Shown here in pieces: positions 54,101 through 64,000 of a stretch of DNA of 64,000 nucleotides; within the stretch, counting starts at the first letter, position 1, and each line of letters opens with the position of its first letter. The stretch covers positions 293,501 to 357,500 of the forward strand of contig JACVVK020000152.1 of NCBI GenBank assembly GCA_018292915.2, in the 5' to 3' direction. This DNA comes from Batillaria attramentaria. Lineage: Eukaryota; Mollusca; Gastropoda; Batillariidae. A program made the position numbers and the translations under genes. The notes under the pieces were generated by a model. It saw only the letters and a list, made by a program, of their open reading frames with translations, was not told where the DNA came from and did no database searches.

Positions 54101-54516
54101 CGCTATTTGCAAGAGCTTACCACGTCAAAACACAAAAGAAGGAGACATAACAAATGACACGCCTACTGCTAGCAAATTTCAATCCCGCTAGCTAGCGATT
54201 TTCGATCACTGTCCGACAGATTCGAAACTGTCGCCGTGTAATCCATCTCCCGAGTTGCGGGCCCTGACACTGAGTGTCCCAGCACGTGCACACCGCTTGG
54301 CTAGATTTGGGGGCGCCGCTCTGTGTCTCCTTCTACTGGCTTCTAGTACAGATAGCTTCATCAGTCTGCTCAGCGGACGACTCACAACTGAAAAAGCCCT
54401 TTTCACGCCCCTATCTGTATCATGTTGTTAGGTTATTCCTCCGTTTGTCTCGGTTTTAGACCAGACGACTGTCTCTTCAGTTATCAAAGTTTCCCAAAAA
54501 TGTTGCATTTTTTTTC

Positions 54517-54613
<97 letters not shown>

Positions 54614-57220
54614 GCACGCACTACCGACTGCAATGCTCAGACAGAACACGAAAGCAAAACGAAGGAAAACACATGCACAGATGCAATAAAACTACAATGA
54701 AGAGAGCTACATTTTCTGGGATCCAATATCCTTCATCGTGTGGTTTAAAACATACGTAAAACAGACGCTTGTTTTAAAATCTATATTTGTAATACTTATG
54801 GATCAGGATGACATGCGGACAGATTTTTCCAGTTTGAATTATCAGTAAAACCACAGACAAACATTTCTGGGATTTGTTTTTACTCGTTGTCGACAAAACG
54901 CTTTCAACATCACATAGTTCTTTTTTTTCTCATTTCGGGGAACAGGATCAGTGTACTAAGATTTAAGATTAAGATTAACCTTAACCTCCCTCTTCCGGAA
55001 CACTCTCACCCCCCCCCCCCCAACCTAAATTATGTAAGCAATGGAACCCGGGCGACCTTTTGGTTTTCCTCAAGAGGATTCTGGGTTGCCCGAGGAAGAA
55101 GCAAGGAAGCACTTGCGCTGAGAACACGGTTGCATGTTTTGAGTCCGTATTTGTGTATAATGCAAATGTAGTTATGTCTGGCTGGGCGGAAGTGCTGATG
55201 GGTTGGGTGATCGAACAACGACCATCACTTATGTAAACATAGATTTGCTGCAAGATACTTCGACACAGCCAACCTGATGAGCTAGTCCATTAGCTGTGTG
55301 CATCACTGGCAACAGTCTTCCCGCAGAACTAAGTTGAAGCTTAGACAAGGCAAGATCCTCCAAAGATCCCGGCAAATTCCAAATCCGTGTCCTCCGAGAG
55401 GGTGTTGCCACGATCTACACCGCGTGTTTTGGCCCCATCTCTTTCCCCTCGCTTTGATCCACGGTCGTGCGCCTATGCTCTCCCCTTGATTGCTGCTCGG
55501 GGAGCTCTCCACCAGAGGGCGGCTGTCCTCGCTGCGGCAGACGACATTTAAAATCGGCACAGAAACGTTTACTTTGATTTTTGCTGAATTAATGGGCATA
55601 ACAGTGGCGGTGCTCGACTCAAAGCCTATCGGTTTCCGACTCTGTGGTCACGGCCAGGACAGCTTGAGCGAAATCTCACGTCTAGGCTGGCTCCGGAGTA
55701 GGCAACACTCAGCCAGACGACTGGATAGGTTTCTGTAAAAACCCTGAGAGATTTAGACGCCCGCGTGGTTCGAGAAAGGCTTCAACGCGATGGGCGGTGT
55801 TAGATCGATTTATCTGGAGCAACAAGCCAATAACAATTAAATTGATCAGCAAGAAACTCTTTGGGAGGGAGCTGCAGCTCTAGGCTGGTGCAGGTCAGTA
55901 TACTTCCTGTGTAACGTTGGGTAGTTTTCTAAAACAGAAAATATGGGTCCGGACCAAATGGGGGAAATAACTCATAAAAGAAAAGGATTGAATGTTGTTG
56001 GTCTCTGTAATTAATACACAGATACGCACTGTATATAACACAGTTAAACGGCACACTTGCAGACCGGGGCAGCTGGGATTGATATTTGTTTAAAGAGCCA
56101 TTTCAAGAAACTGATTCTGACTTGCTCAGTTTAAACTAATAAAACCATTGCTGCAGAAATGAGTACACGACTAGAAAGAGATTAGGCATAATCATAGGCA
56201 AGATGGTACGCAGTGCGTAAACTGTCATTTGACAATGAAACGATTATTTCCCAGTCAAGCTGAGTGAGTCCTTTGATACTTTATTCTTCATACTGGGGTA
56301 TCGTCTTTCCAGCTCAGACCAAACTGGATCTTGGCGACGGCAACGTTCACAATCATCTTCACAACATCCTCTGCTGACTTCGTCTACCACTTTCAGATCA
56401 GTCTCCGCCCCTTCCTTCTGCCTATGAAGTTTGGCAAATTTTCGGAAAAGCTGGCACTAGGAGCCGAGACAAAGCAATAAGCGCTTGCCTCCTAAACTAA
56501 CAGATCATGACGTGTGGGACGACCCTGTTTCGTGCTGCTTAACTCCTGGTCGTGCACATGGGAAATTCCCAGAGAAGTCAGGGGCTTGGTTTCGTTTACG
56601 CGCAGACGCATTTGACACTTCGAATCATCCATGATTGAGTTTTTCACAACCGCATGGCTTGAGTGCAATTAGCTTGTCTCTTATGGGGGCAGGACCACTG
56701 TGAAGTGTAGGTTAGCCAGTTTGGCTGAGTGTGACCAGTAGCACGCAAACTTTAGATTTGGACCCTTGAACTCTGTGACGTCTCTGAGGTGATGGAGTTA
56801 GAAGAGTGACAGGGTCTTTATAGCATTAGTAAATTACTTGGTCTGGGTTTTCATGGACTAAATAGAGTCATTTAGTCAGGGTCGTACGCACTGTGTGTCG
56901 GCATCAGTATTCGGTGGGTACATATTTAGGAAATTGGAACGCCAACAACAACAGCAGTAGTCAAAAGGAATAAATCAATGGACACATTTTTTAGTATTTG
57001 TTTTACTTGAAATTTACTTTTCGTGTGAAAAAGGAATAAGTTATCGTTTTGATATCTACAGCTCGCACACACAAAAACATCTTGTAATATGGGCCGATGC
57101 ATGCGAATTCGACCTTGAATAGGGCTGCTTAGTATCAGCAAATCCTTTGCGTGCATGAGATTTTTTTTGTTTTGTTTTGTAACCGTCTTTCCGGAACAGA
57201 ATAGTTTCTCTACCTTTAGG
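51184..57220. other. Non-coding region, no supported gene
   Basis: Several short open frames (for example 51733-52098 and 55490-55738) show no recognisable domain or convincing splice context. Contents noted are a GGGAGGTAACTGAAGC duplication (52138-52174), a long CA array (54520-54609) and a C run near 55009-55021. TATA-like or promoter signals could not be assigned. Confidence 0.5.
54520..54621. repeat. CA microsatellite
   Basis: About 45 CA units ending in three GCAC steps. Confidence 0.95.
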
Positions 57221-57395
57221 GGGAGCCGGGGTGGCCGAATGGTAGAGCGTTGGACTTCTAATGCTCGGGTCGTGAGTTCAGTCGCATCCCGGCTGAGGCC
57301 AAATATTTGTGCTGGCTTTTTCATCGTTGCCCTGTCTTTGATATCACCCGTATGTGGTGGAAAAGGACGTTAAACACCCAAACACCCACCCACCC
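57221..57395 (+). mobile_element. tRNA-derived SINE, family with ACCC tail, copy 1
   Basis: The head GCCGGGGTGGCCGAATGGTA runs through TTGGACTTCTAAT and ends in TCCCGGC. It keeps a complete 7-bp acceptor stem (GCCGGGG with TCCCGGC, one G-T pair) and a UCU-type anticodon loop like tRNA-Arg. The body (CAAATATTTGTGCTGGC, TTTGATATCACCC, GTGGTGGAAAAGGACGTTAAA) and the ACCC-repeat tail match the copy at 62199-62374 in inverse orientation. Confidence 0.8.
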
Positions 57396-60300
57396 TTCTC
57401 TACTTTTCGTGTGACCGAACACCACATTTCTCTTTTCCCGTGAAGTTCAAACGGACAGCCAAAGCAATCAACGCTGCTTTTGTGATTGTCCAGTCCACAG
57501 AGAGCGGGGGAGCCCTTACCCGTCTTGTTAAAGTTAACCAAGAATGACATCAAGTGGGAGTTAGTCAGGCTCTGCGCAGTGTGTAAACGACACACAAGAT
57601 TATCAGCGGCAATAATTGTCACGATGCAAGTGAGGGGCATGGAAAAACCTAGCGTAAATTAAGACTGGCAGACTAGGAACTGAGGGCCACATGCTGCCTT
57701 TGACGCTTTCCAGAAATGTGTTTGGCGCTCAAGCAAGCGTACATGGACTTCTCAATCCTTGCCAATTTGCTTCGCGTCTGACTCAAACGGGATCAGACTC
57801 GAGTTTCATGTTTTGTCAAGTTACATAGACTGACTGACTGACTGATCGGTTGACTGATATTAGGGTCATCAAGATACACGTCCCTCTTTGTCAACGTGGC
57901 AGTATTGCCTTTGAACTATTCAAAACTGTACACATCAAGAAAATCGACAACGTCTATGAGTGTATGCGCATTGAATGGGGGGGGGGGGGATGCCACATAC
58001 GAAGCTTTAAGGCTGTTTGCCGAAAGAGGTGGTCCTCCATCTGGGTATGGAGACAGTTTTCCTAACTCTGCGGCATCTAGTATTAGAGAAATACGACTGT
58101 CTTTGAACGCGCGTTACTTTTCTTTGCTTCGCTTTATACTAGCCTTGGGTAATATTACTGCGCAGCGAGGATTCACACTGGTCTGTTGTTTTATATTTTG
58201 ATATAAGCGACTGTTTTAAAGCAAGGAGTTAAGCGCATTCGAAAAAAAAAAAAAAAAACCCAAACTTTTTCCACCAAGTTGTTGTATGCTAGACAAGTTC
58301 CTAGAGGCTTTAAGATTACAAAAAGTTTCGCAAAATCACTTAAAACTTCACACAGACCCATGTTATTCCCTATAGCCGCGAAATGTTCTATTTTTGTGAA
58401 TGTTTTAAGTCAAGGCCTAGACCCTTTTAAACCACTAGATAAAACTGTATCCTGCTACAAGGAAATGTCATCCAGCAATTCCAGCCACCGATCGATTTTG
58501 ACTTTGACCCATTCTTTCCTTCATTCAGCATCACCGACTTTGAACTATCCGACTCCAGAAAAAGCAGGCGCAGTTTCCTGGAAGTCTGGAGACTGTCTCC
58601 AAACCACGATTCCACTGACTGATCGATGGTCATATCGCCAGTAATGATGGCACGGGGACGCCGGCACTGTGACACTTAGGTTTGTTTTGGCGACGGAAAG
58701 CAATGGCATTTCGTTCTGCTTGGACAGATGCATCACGCGGAAGCCATGGTCATATTACATGTACATTACTTCAGCAGATGTGTGTGCTGGCGTTACGGGG
58801 CTCAATGGGAGAAGTCTGGCGCTGTTTCTAGTCAGGAAAACAGATTTTGCCTGTTGGTAAGGTCCTTCTGCACCGTGTAATCAAGACGGCACAAGGGAGG
58901 AAACACGCAGCAGAAAAATGTTGGAGTCCCAGATGAAACTCACAACCAAAGCAGAGCAGCGAATCGAACTCATGTTCCAGGAATTGATAGTCCAGCGCTC
59001 CACAAGCCAGGTTATCCCAGTTCACCCTTGCTGTTGCCTTGAAGAACAACAATACGGACGAGCAAGAGTTTGTCTTGAATAAGACGTTGACTGACCGAAC
59101 GATTTACTGGTCTTTGACAGTGACAGCTACGACGACAGGGGAACCATACACTACAATTCGCATGTACGAAACCAAATTCTGTGAAAATCTGTAGGTATAT
59201 AAGCTTTCACCAAGAGAACACTTTTATAATTGGGGGCAGGAACTTCACGTCGAGCTTTCCTTGTCCATTATGTTTAAACTGGCTGCAAAATTTATCGCTA
59301 CTGTCAACCGACGCACAGAAAAAAAGCCCTCCTTCATTTTTATTCATTACTTCTAAACCGGTTACAGACACCCCGAAGAGTCAGATGTCAAGAAACCTGC
59401 TTCTGGTAATTGGCACGAACACCGCTGAAACATGCTTCTTGTCTAAGCAACGCACCTCATCTTCTCAGTCACTTAAAAACTAACGCTCTTCAAGGAGCTG
59501 TTAAGGGAAGCTGTAGACTGCCCAGTGGAATGTTTGGGGAGGATTTGGACGACCCTTTCGGCGCAGGCGCAAGTGCTTGGCATTGACATCTAGGGCTGTC
59601 CAGAGGAACATGAACAGATAAGGGTGACGGGGGGATAGTGACGGCTCGTGAATGAGCCTTACCTAAACACAGACTGCCCACAAAAGGCGACAGAGGCGAA
59701 ATGAGTGGATTTTCTGCCGCCCAGACATCTGTATCAACACGAGCTTTAAATGGCTCTTCCAGCAAAAACAGGCACATCGCAGGGAAGCGCGACGTAGCAC
59801 TTTTTCCTCTGACGTGCGAGTTCAATTGGTGAGGGGCTGTAACGCTGTTTCGATCAACAGTATCTCTTTTTAAAGTTATTCCTTCGTTAGCTGCAATAAA
59901 ACATGGCATATAAACTTTCCCTGTACCTTACGTCACAAAGTGGAACACGTGACTGCAATGTAGAGACAATTTTGTTTTCATGTCAGTCGGTCAGAAACTT
60001 GTACCGATGAGATGTTAATTTATAATCACTATTCCAAGGGACCACACACAGTACTGCAGAGCAACTGAATGACGGAAAGGGCTGTTTCACGCAGTCCAGA
60101 CATAGAACGTCTGAGGTGTACAGCAACACTAAGCCTCACTTATGATTCTTTTCGAGGGAAAGCGTGCAAAGACTGATGATCACAAACACAACTAGGCCAC
60201 AGTCATTAACCCGGTCTCGTTTTGGGCCCAGACAGATTTCTAATTCTAGACACCTTTCACTCCTCGTCCGCTTCAAGGCTTAGCAAATGTAAGCTATTTC

Positions 60301-61080
60301 CACTTAAAAGCTTAATTCAAATTGAAGAGAAAATCCAGGCACACACCACGAATTGCACTATAATTCCCTTCGAAACATTTGCCCTTCACGCAAATTGCTC
60401 AGGCTTACCCCGATGGGGCGGCATTCTGAACACAGCCGCTTTCCTATGAAGGTGCCATCATTTACTAGATTGGCCAGTTCTTTATGTTTAGACAGTAAAC
60501 CGCAGGGTGGCTACTTACAGCACTGGCATTCATCCCACTAACACCATTCCCCGAGAAACTCCACTCAAGTTCCTGTGACCACCGTTTATATGAAAACACT
60601 AGCGAAGTCTCACTTTAACTGACACGGACCAGTCAATGGTGGCGTAGAGACAGGAATAACATCTTTTCATGGACGTACTTTTAGAGAAGCCAGTATAGAT
60701 TACGCCACAGGGGTATGAACTGTTTTTTGGTCATTTTCAGTCGCGTCATCTGTAGTCACCGTTATAGATAGTGTAAAAGTGTGGAAGTACAGTTACATTC
60801 TTGGTATCGTCTGTGAATCACTGTTTCCCTGAAAGTGTTAGTTGAGCTAAAATGGGCTTGGGGCAGACTAGGCCACGGGCTGAGTCTCGAGGATGGAGAT
60901 GTCTGTTTTGAGATTAAGCGTCTTCTGCCCACCGCGAAGGTGATTTTAGTCATCTAGTGAAAGGGCCCAGATGTCATGAATTTGATAAGCACTTGTCCCT
61001 TTTTCCCTTTTTTAATACTTGATTGTAGAATTTTTGAAAGCGGGACAATGAAAAAAAACAAAACAACAAAGGCTTGTACA
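57396..61080. other. Non-coding region, no supported gene
   Basis: A 140-codon ATG-initiated frame on minus (59490-59909) has no recognisable similarity. A G run (57977-57989) and an A run (58242-58258) are present. I see no other structured signal here. Confidence 0.5.
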
Positions 61081-61163
61081 AATTTTGACCCAGTCGGGAT
61101 TCGAACACTCGGCCGTTTCGAGAGTCCAGTGCGAAGCCATCTGAGCTATCGCAACCCCCCAAA
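61080..61163 (-). mobile_element. tRNA-like head of a SINE
   Basis: On minus: GGTTGCGATAGCTCAGATGG (A-box), a CTTCGCACTGGACTC stretch, and GTGTTCGAATCCCGAC (B-box). The sequence after it (61015-61079) is A/T-rich. It is likely a SINE head or a decayed tRNA pseudogene. Confidence 0.55.
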
Positions 61164-61376
61164 ACATTGATGGATCATACTGTGAGAATCAAATACAAGC
61201 AATCAAAAATGAAACACAACAATAACAAAAATAAAAACAAACAAACAAACACCCAACACCAAACCAAACCAAAACAACAAACACTGAAACTGACGAAACA
61301 AAGATAGCGAAGAAAGAAAGAAAGAAAAGACAGAAAGAAGGGCACAATCGGTAACAAAACAGCAACGATAACAAGC

Positions 61377-61393
61377 CCCCCCCCCCCCCCCCC

Positions 61394-61424
<31 letters not shown>

Positions 61425-61437
61425 AGAAAAAAAAAAG
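61377..61437. repeat. Poly-C/poly-A tract
   Basis: A run of about 17 C followed by about 45 mostly A residues. Confidence 0.9.
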
Positions 61438-61769
61438 CTTTCGTCAATCAGCGTTGGAAGGAAAGGCCAAGCTCCAGCTAGGTGTAGTGGTCTGTGTTTT
61501 GTGCTGATCGTCAGTCAGTGAAATGGCTAGCTGAGGAAAACACACGTGCGGGCAGCCCTCATTATCTGTTGTTCTGGATCAGTGTTCTGACAGTAACAGA
61601 GCAGCGGCGAACCGATTTTCATCACGCCGACATCCGTAACTGTTTCGGTACCTTGGGCAAAGGTTCCAGGGGACAAGACAAGAGTATGCTAACAACAGAT
61701 CTTAATCAGTATAGGAAGTGGAAGAGGATGAAGAGGAAGGGGGTGAGTGGGTGGGTGGGTGGTTGTGGG

Positions 61770-61798
<29 letters not shown>
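61770..61798. repeat. GA microsatellite with ACGA tail
   Basis: GA run followed by four ACGA units. Confidence 0.9.
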
Positions 61799-61802
<4 letters not shown>

Positions 61803-62198
61803 CGAACGAACGAAACTTTATTTTACAAGGATAAAAGATTAGGTACGCAGACCTGTCTTACATCTTGTCCTTGCTAGGCTACTGATATATATATACAAAG
61901 TAAGCAAAGTAAGCTCTAACTAGGAAGAGCATACACATACACACATACACACACACGACCATGCTACTACATACATAAATCAAGCAATACTAAAACAAGG
62001 AGGAACGGCCCCGTCCTACAAAGTTGTTTCTCCAAACTTCATTTTATTTTGTCTGTTTTGTTGTTATTGTTGCCGGTTCTCCCCTCTCCAAGTTCTACCG
62101 ATGACACTGGATCCTCTACAACCTCGACCGATTAGCCACGTGAGTGGGGGTGGGGCCGGGTGTGGGAAGAAGGGAGAGAGAGAGGCAGAGGGAGAGGG

Positions 62199-62374
62199 TG
62201 GGTAGGTGGGTGTTTAGGAGTTTAACGCTCTTTTCCACCACATAAGGGTGATATCAAAGACGGGGCAACGAGAAAAAGGCCAGCACAAATATTTGGCCCC
62301 AGCGGCCTGGATTCGAACTCTCGGCCCAAGCATTGAATGTCCAACGCGCTACCATTCGGCCACCCTGGCTCCCT
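62199..62374 (-). mobile_element. tRNA-derived SINE, family with ACCC tail, copy 2
   Basis: On minus the head GGGAGCCAGGGTGGCCGAAT is followed by GTTGGACATTCAATGC and GAGTTCGAATCC. The body TTTGTGCTGGCC, TTTGATATCACCC and GTGGTGGAAAAGAGCGTTAAA ends in an ACCC repeat. It matches copy 1 over its full length. Confidence 0.8.
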
Positions 62375-62376
62375 AG

Positions 62377-62387
62377 AGAGAGAGAGA

Positions 62388-62443
<56 letters not shown>
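62377..62443. repeat. GA microsatellite
   Basis: About 33 GA units abutting the SINE head at 62374. Confidence 0.95.
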
Positions 62444-62446
<3 letters not shown>

Positions 62447-62880
62447 GTCAGTTCCGTGAACTAAACATTTGACGTCAGCCTCAAGCAGGTCGTCATACAG
62501 AGAGAGAGAGATGACGTCAATTCCGTGAACTAAACTTTTGGCGTCAGCCTCTAGCACTGAGATCGTCTGAGGATGCTTGTTTATGTCCTGTGATTACCCT
62601 GTTAGCTTTGTGACTTCTCCGACTGAATTATTTTTCACATGAAATCTGGAAGATGTAGAGGGCTGATGAAATGTCGGAAGCAGTGACGATACTTGCAGAT
62701 TTTGTCTGTGAACCAAACATTTGCCGTCAGCCTCACGCTGCTCGTCTGACAGATGATACTTCTTCATATCTTGTGATTTCCTTGTTGCTTTTGTGACTTC
62801 CGGGACTGAATTAATTTTGACATAAAATCTGGAAGATCTAGAGAGCTGATGAAACGTGGACTTAAAGTGCCTTGGATTGT
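62444..62880. repeat. ~183-bp diverged tandem repeat (2.3 copies) with TGACGTCA motifs
   Basis: The GTGAACTAAAC/GTGAACCAAAC blocks at about 62455, 62525 and 62707 are each followed by a CGTCAGCCTC block. Copies 2 and 3 continue in parallel through TGTGACTTC, GACTGAATTA, AAATCTGGAAGAT and GAGCTGATGAAA. Perfect TGACGTCA octamers lie at 62470-62477 and 62512-62519. Confidence 0.75.
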
Positions 62881-63597
62881 ACTTACGAAATTGCAAAATT
62901 GGAACTTTTTTGACCGGCGCTTCTCGCAGAAACGTGAAAAAATGTGTTTATCTAAAAGCTCTGCTATTCTTAATACTAAAGCTATAATAGTGCAATAGTT
63001 CATGTCATATGTGCAGTTGTCACAAGTGACAAAAATACCGGAATGATGAGTAATTTGAAGGAGTCTTTTCATAGATATTTGGCCTTATATGCAAACCACC
63101 CCTACCTCGGAAATATTTTTCTTACACAAAACCTGTCAGAGCTACAGAGCTGTGCTACGAAAACAGGCAGTATAATTGGATGATCTTCCCAATTTCAGAA
63201 ATTGAAGCCATTTGAACATTTTTTTCGAAAAAATTCGTAACATGACCGATTTGTTCAAATCGGCGATAACTGTTCTCAAAATGCGGCAGGATAAAAATCG
63301 TGAAAAATAGCTCTGGAGAATATGACTGCCCATTTTATCTCAAAATAAAAAGCCATCCGGCGAGGTGGTTTAGGAGATAGCCATCATTACATCCGTCCAC
63401 ACACACACACACACACACACACGTCATTCCCGCCAAAAAGAACGCAGCAGCAAAGTGTGCACGTAAGGTGTCTATGACGCAGATTTCGTTACGTCACTGT
63501 GTGCGTGAAAGTAAGTATTGTGTGGAGAAACGTCACAGTCTTGTTTTGTATCACTGAAACTTGCTGCTGCGCGTAGCAAAATCTGCCCCGTCTCATA

Positions 63598-63625
63598 AAG
63601 TTGTTTCTCTATAGAGAAACAACTT
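63598..63625. repeat. 28-bp perfect palindrome
   Basis: The arm AAGTTGTTTCTCTA is followed immediately by its reverse complement TAGAGAAACAACTT with no spacer. A poly-A/poly-G tract follows. Confidence 0.9.
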
Positions 63626-63738
63626 AAAAAAAAAAAAGGGGGGGGGGAGGGGGGGGACAAAGGATGTGATAGTAGGTGAGTAATGCAAATAAATCTCGAG
63701 GCGATGTTTTTACAGTTTTAAAACAAAAAAGCAAAAAA

Positions 63739-63740
<2 letters not shown>

Positions 63741-63773
<33 letters not shown>

Positions 63774-63775
63774 GC

Positions 63776-63838
<63 letters not shown>
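63741..63838. repeat. TA and GA microsatellites
   Basis: A TA run (about 63741-63769) and a GA run (about 63778-63838) separated by ACCGCGT. Confidence 0.95.
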
Positions 63839-63841
<3 letters not shown>

Positions 63842-64000
63842 AATGCTCTTTAACTCCTGAAAAACAGGCCTGTACTCAAATTGAAGTTCTCTTAAAATTT
63901 AAAAGCTGGCTAATCTTGGGATTCCAGAATTTCAAAGAATGAAAGGGTTTCCCGTAGTCTTCGACCCCAGCAGCAATCGCTCACATTTCCTGAAAAAAAA

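Noticed and set aside
59490..59909. 140-codon ATG-initiated frame on minus
   Set aside because: Composition is Pro/Ser-rich without domain similarity; a GTAAGG donor-like site occurs inside but no acceptor partner is evident.
61080..61163. Functional tRNA gene
   Set aside because: A-box and B-box are present, but the acceptor ends do not pair convincingly and no terminator T run follows; a SINE head or pseudogene fits better.

Overview
The window looks like nuclear DNA of an invertebrate animal, most likely a lophotrochozoan and plausibly a gastropod mollusc (inference). The reasons are spliced genes with GT-AG introns, orthologues of conserved animal proteins, very dense microsatellites, many tRNA-derived SINEs, decayed non-LTR retrotransposons and short inverted-repeat elements. 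No prokaryotic gene, CRISPR array or operon is present.

Five complete or near-complete protein genes can be assembled exon by exon, with reading phase preserved at every junction. In order they are: (1) the last exon of an unidentified single-pass membrane protein on + (3-239); (2) an LRP2BP orthologue on - (9007-14032, 7 coding exons, 346 aa); (3) an ARMH3/C10orf76 orthologue on + (19990-31067, 26 coding exons, 691 aa, one GC-AG intron); (4) a SNAPC1 (SNAP43) orthologue on - (34299-41143, 10 coding exons, 665 aa) whose long C-terminal tail carries six AT-hooks; (5) a carbonyl-reductase-like SDR on + (43837-45664, 3 coding exons) with an in-frame TGA and no catalytic Tyr; (6) a BTB-BACK-Kelch protein on + (47091-49387, 2 coding exons, 601 aa).

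Layout: 0.24-9.0 kb is intergenic and rich in low-complexity DNA, with a TIR element at 6.8 kb. LRP2BP (-) and ARMH3 (+) are head to head, separated by a decayed RTE-like retrotransposon (about 15.85-19.23 kb). ARMH3 and SNAPC1 are tail to tail, with candidate poly(A) signals only about 50 bp apart near 33.84 kb. SNAPC1 and the SDR gene are head to head. The kelch gene follows the SDR on the same strand. From 50.6 kb to the end I found no convincing gene; there are SINEs, tandem repeats, microsatellites and a perfect 28-bp palindrome.

The genes do not form a pathway. LRP2BP is an adaptor for an endocytic receptor, ARMH3 acts at the Golgi with PI4KB, SNAPC1 serves snRNA transcription, and the BTB-kelch protein is a likely CUL3 substrate adaptor. 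The most unusual signals are the AT-hook tail on SNAPC1, the disrupted SDR, a long hairpin in the ARMH3 3' UTR, and several nested or paired mobile elements, including a SINE inserted in an older repeat that has an empty copy elsewhere in the window.
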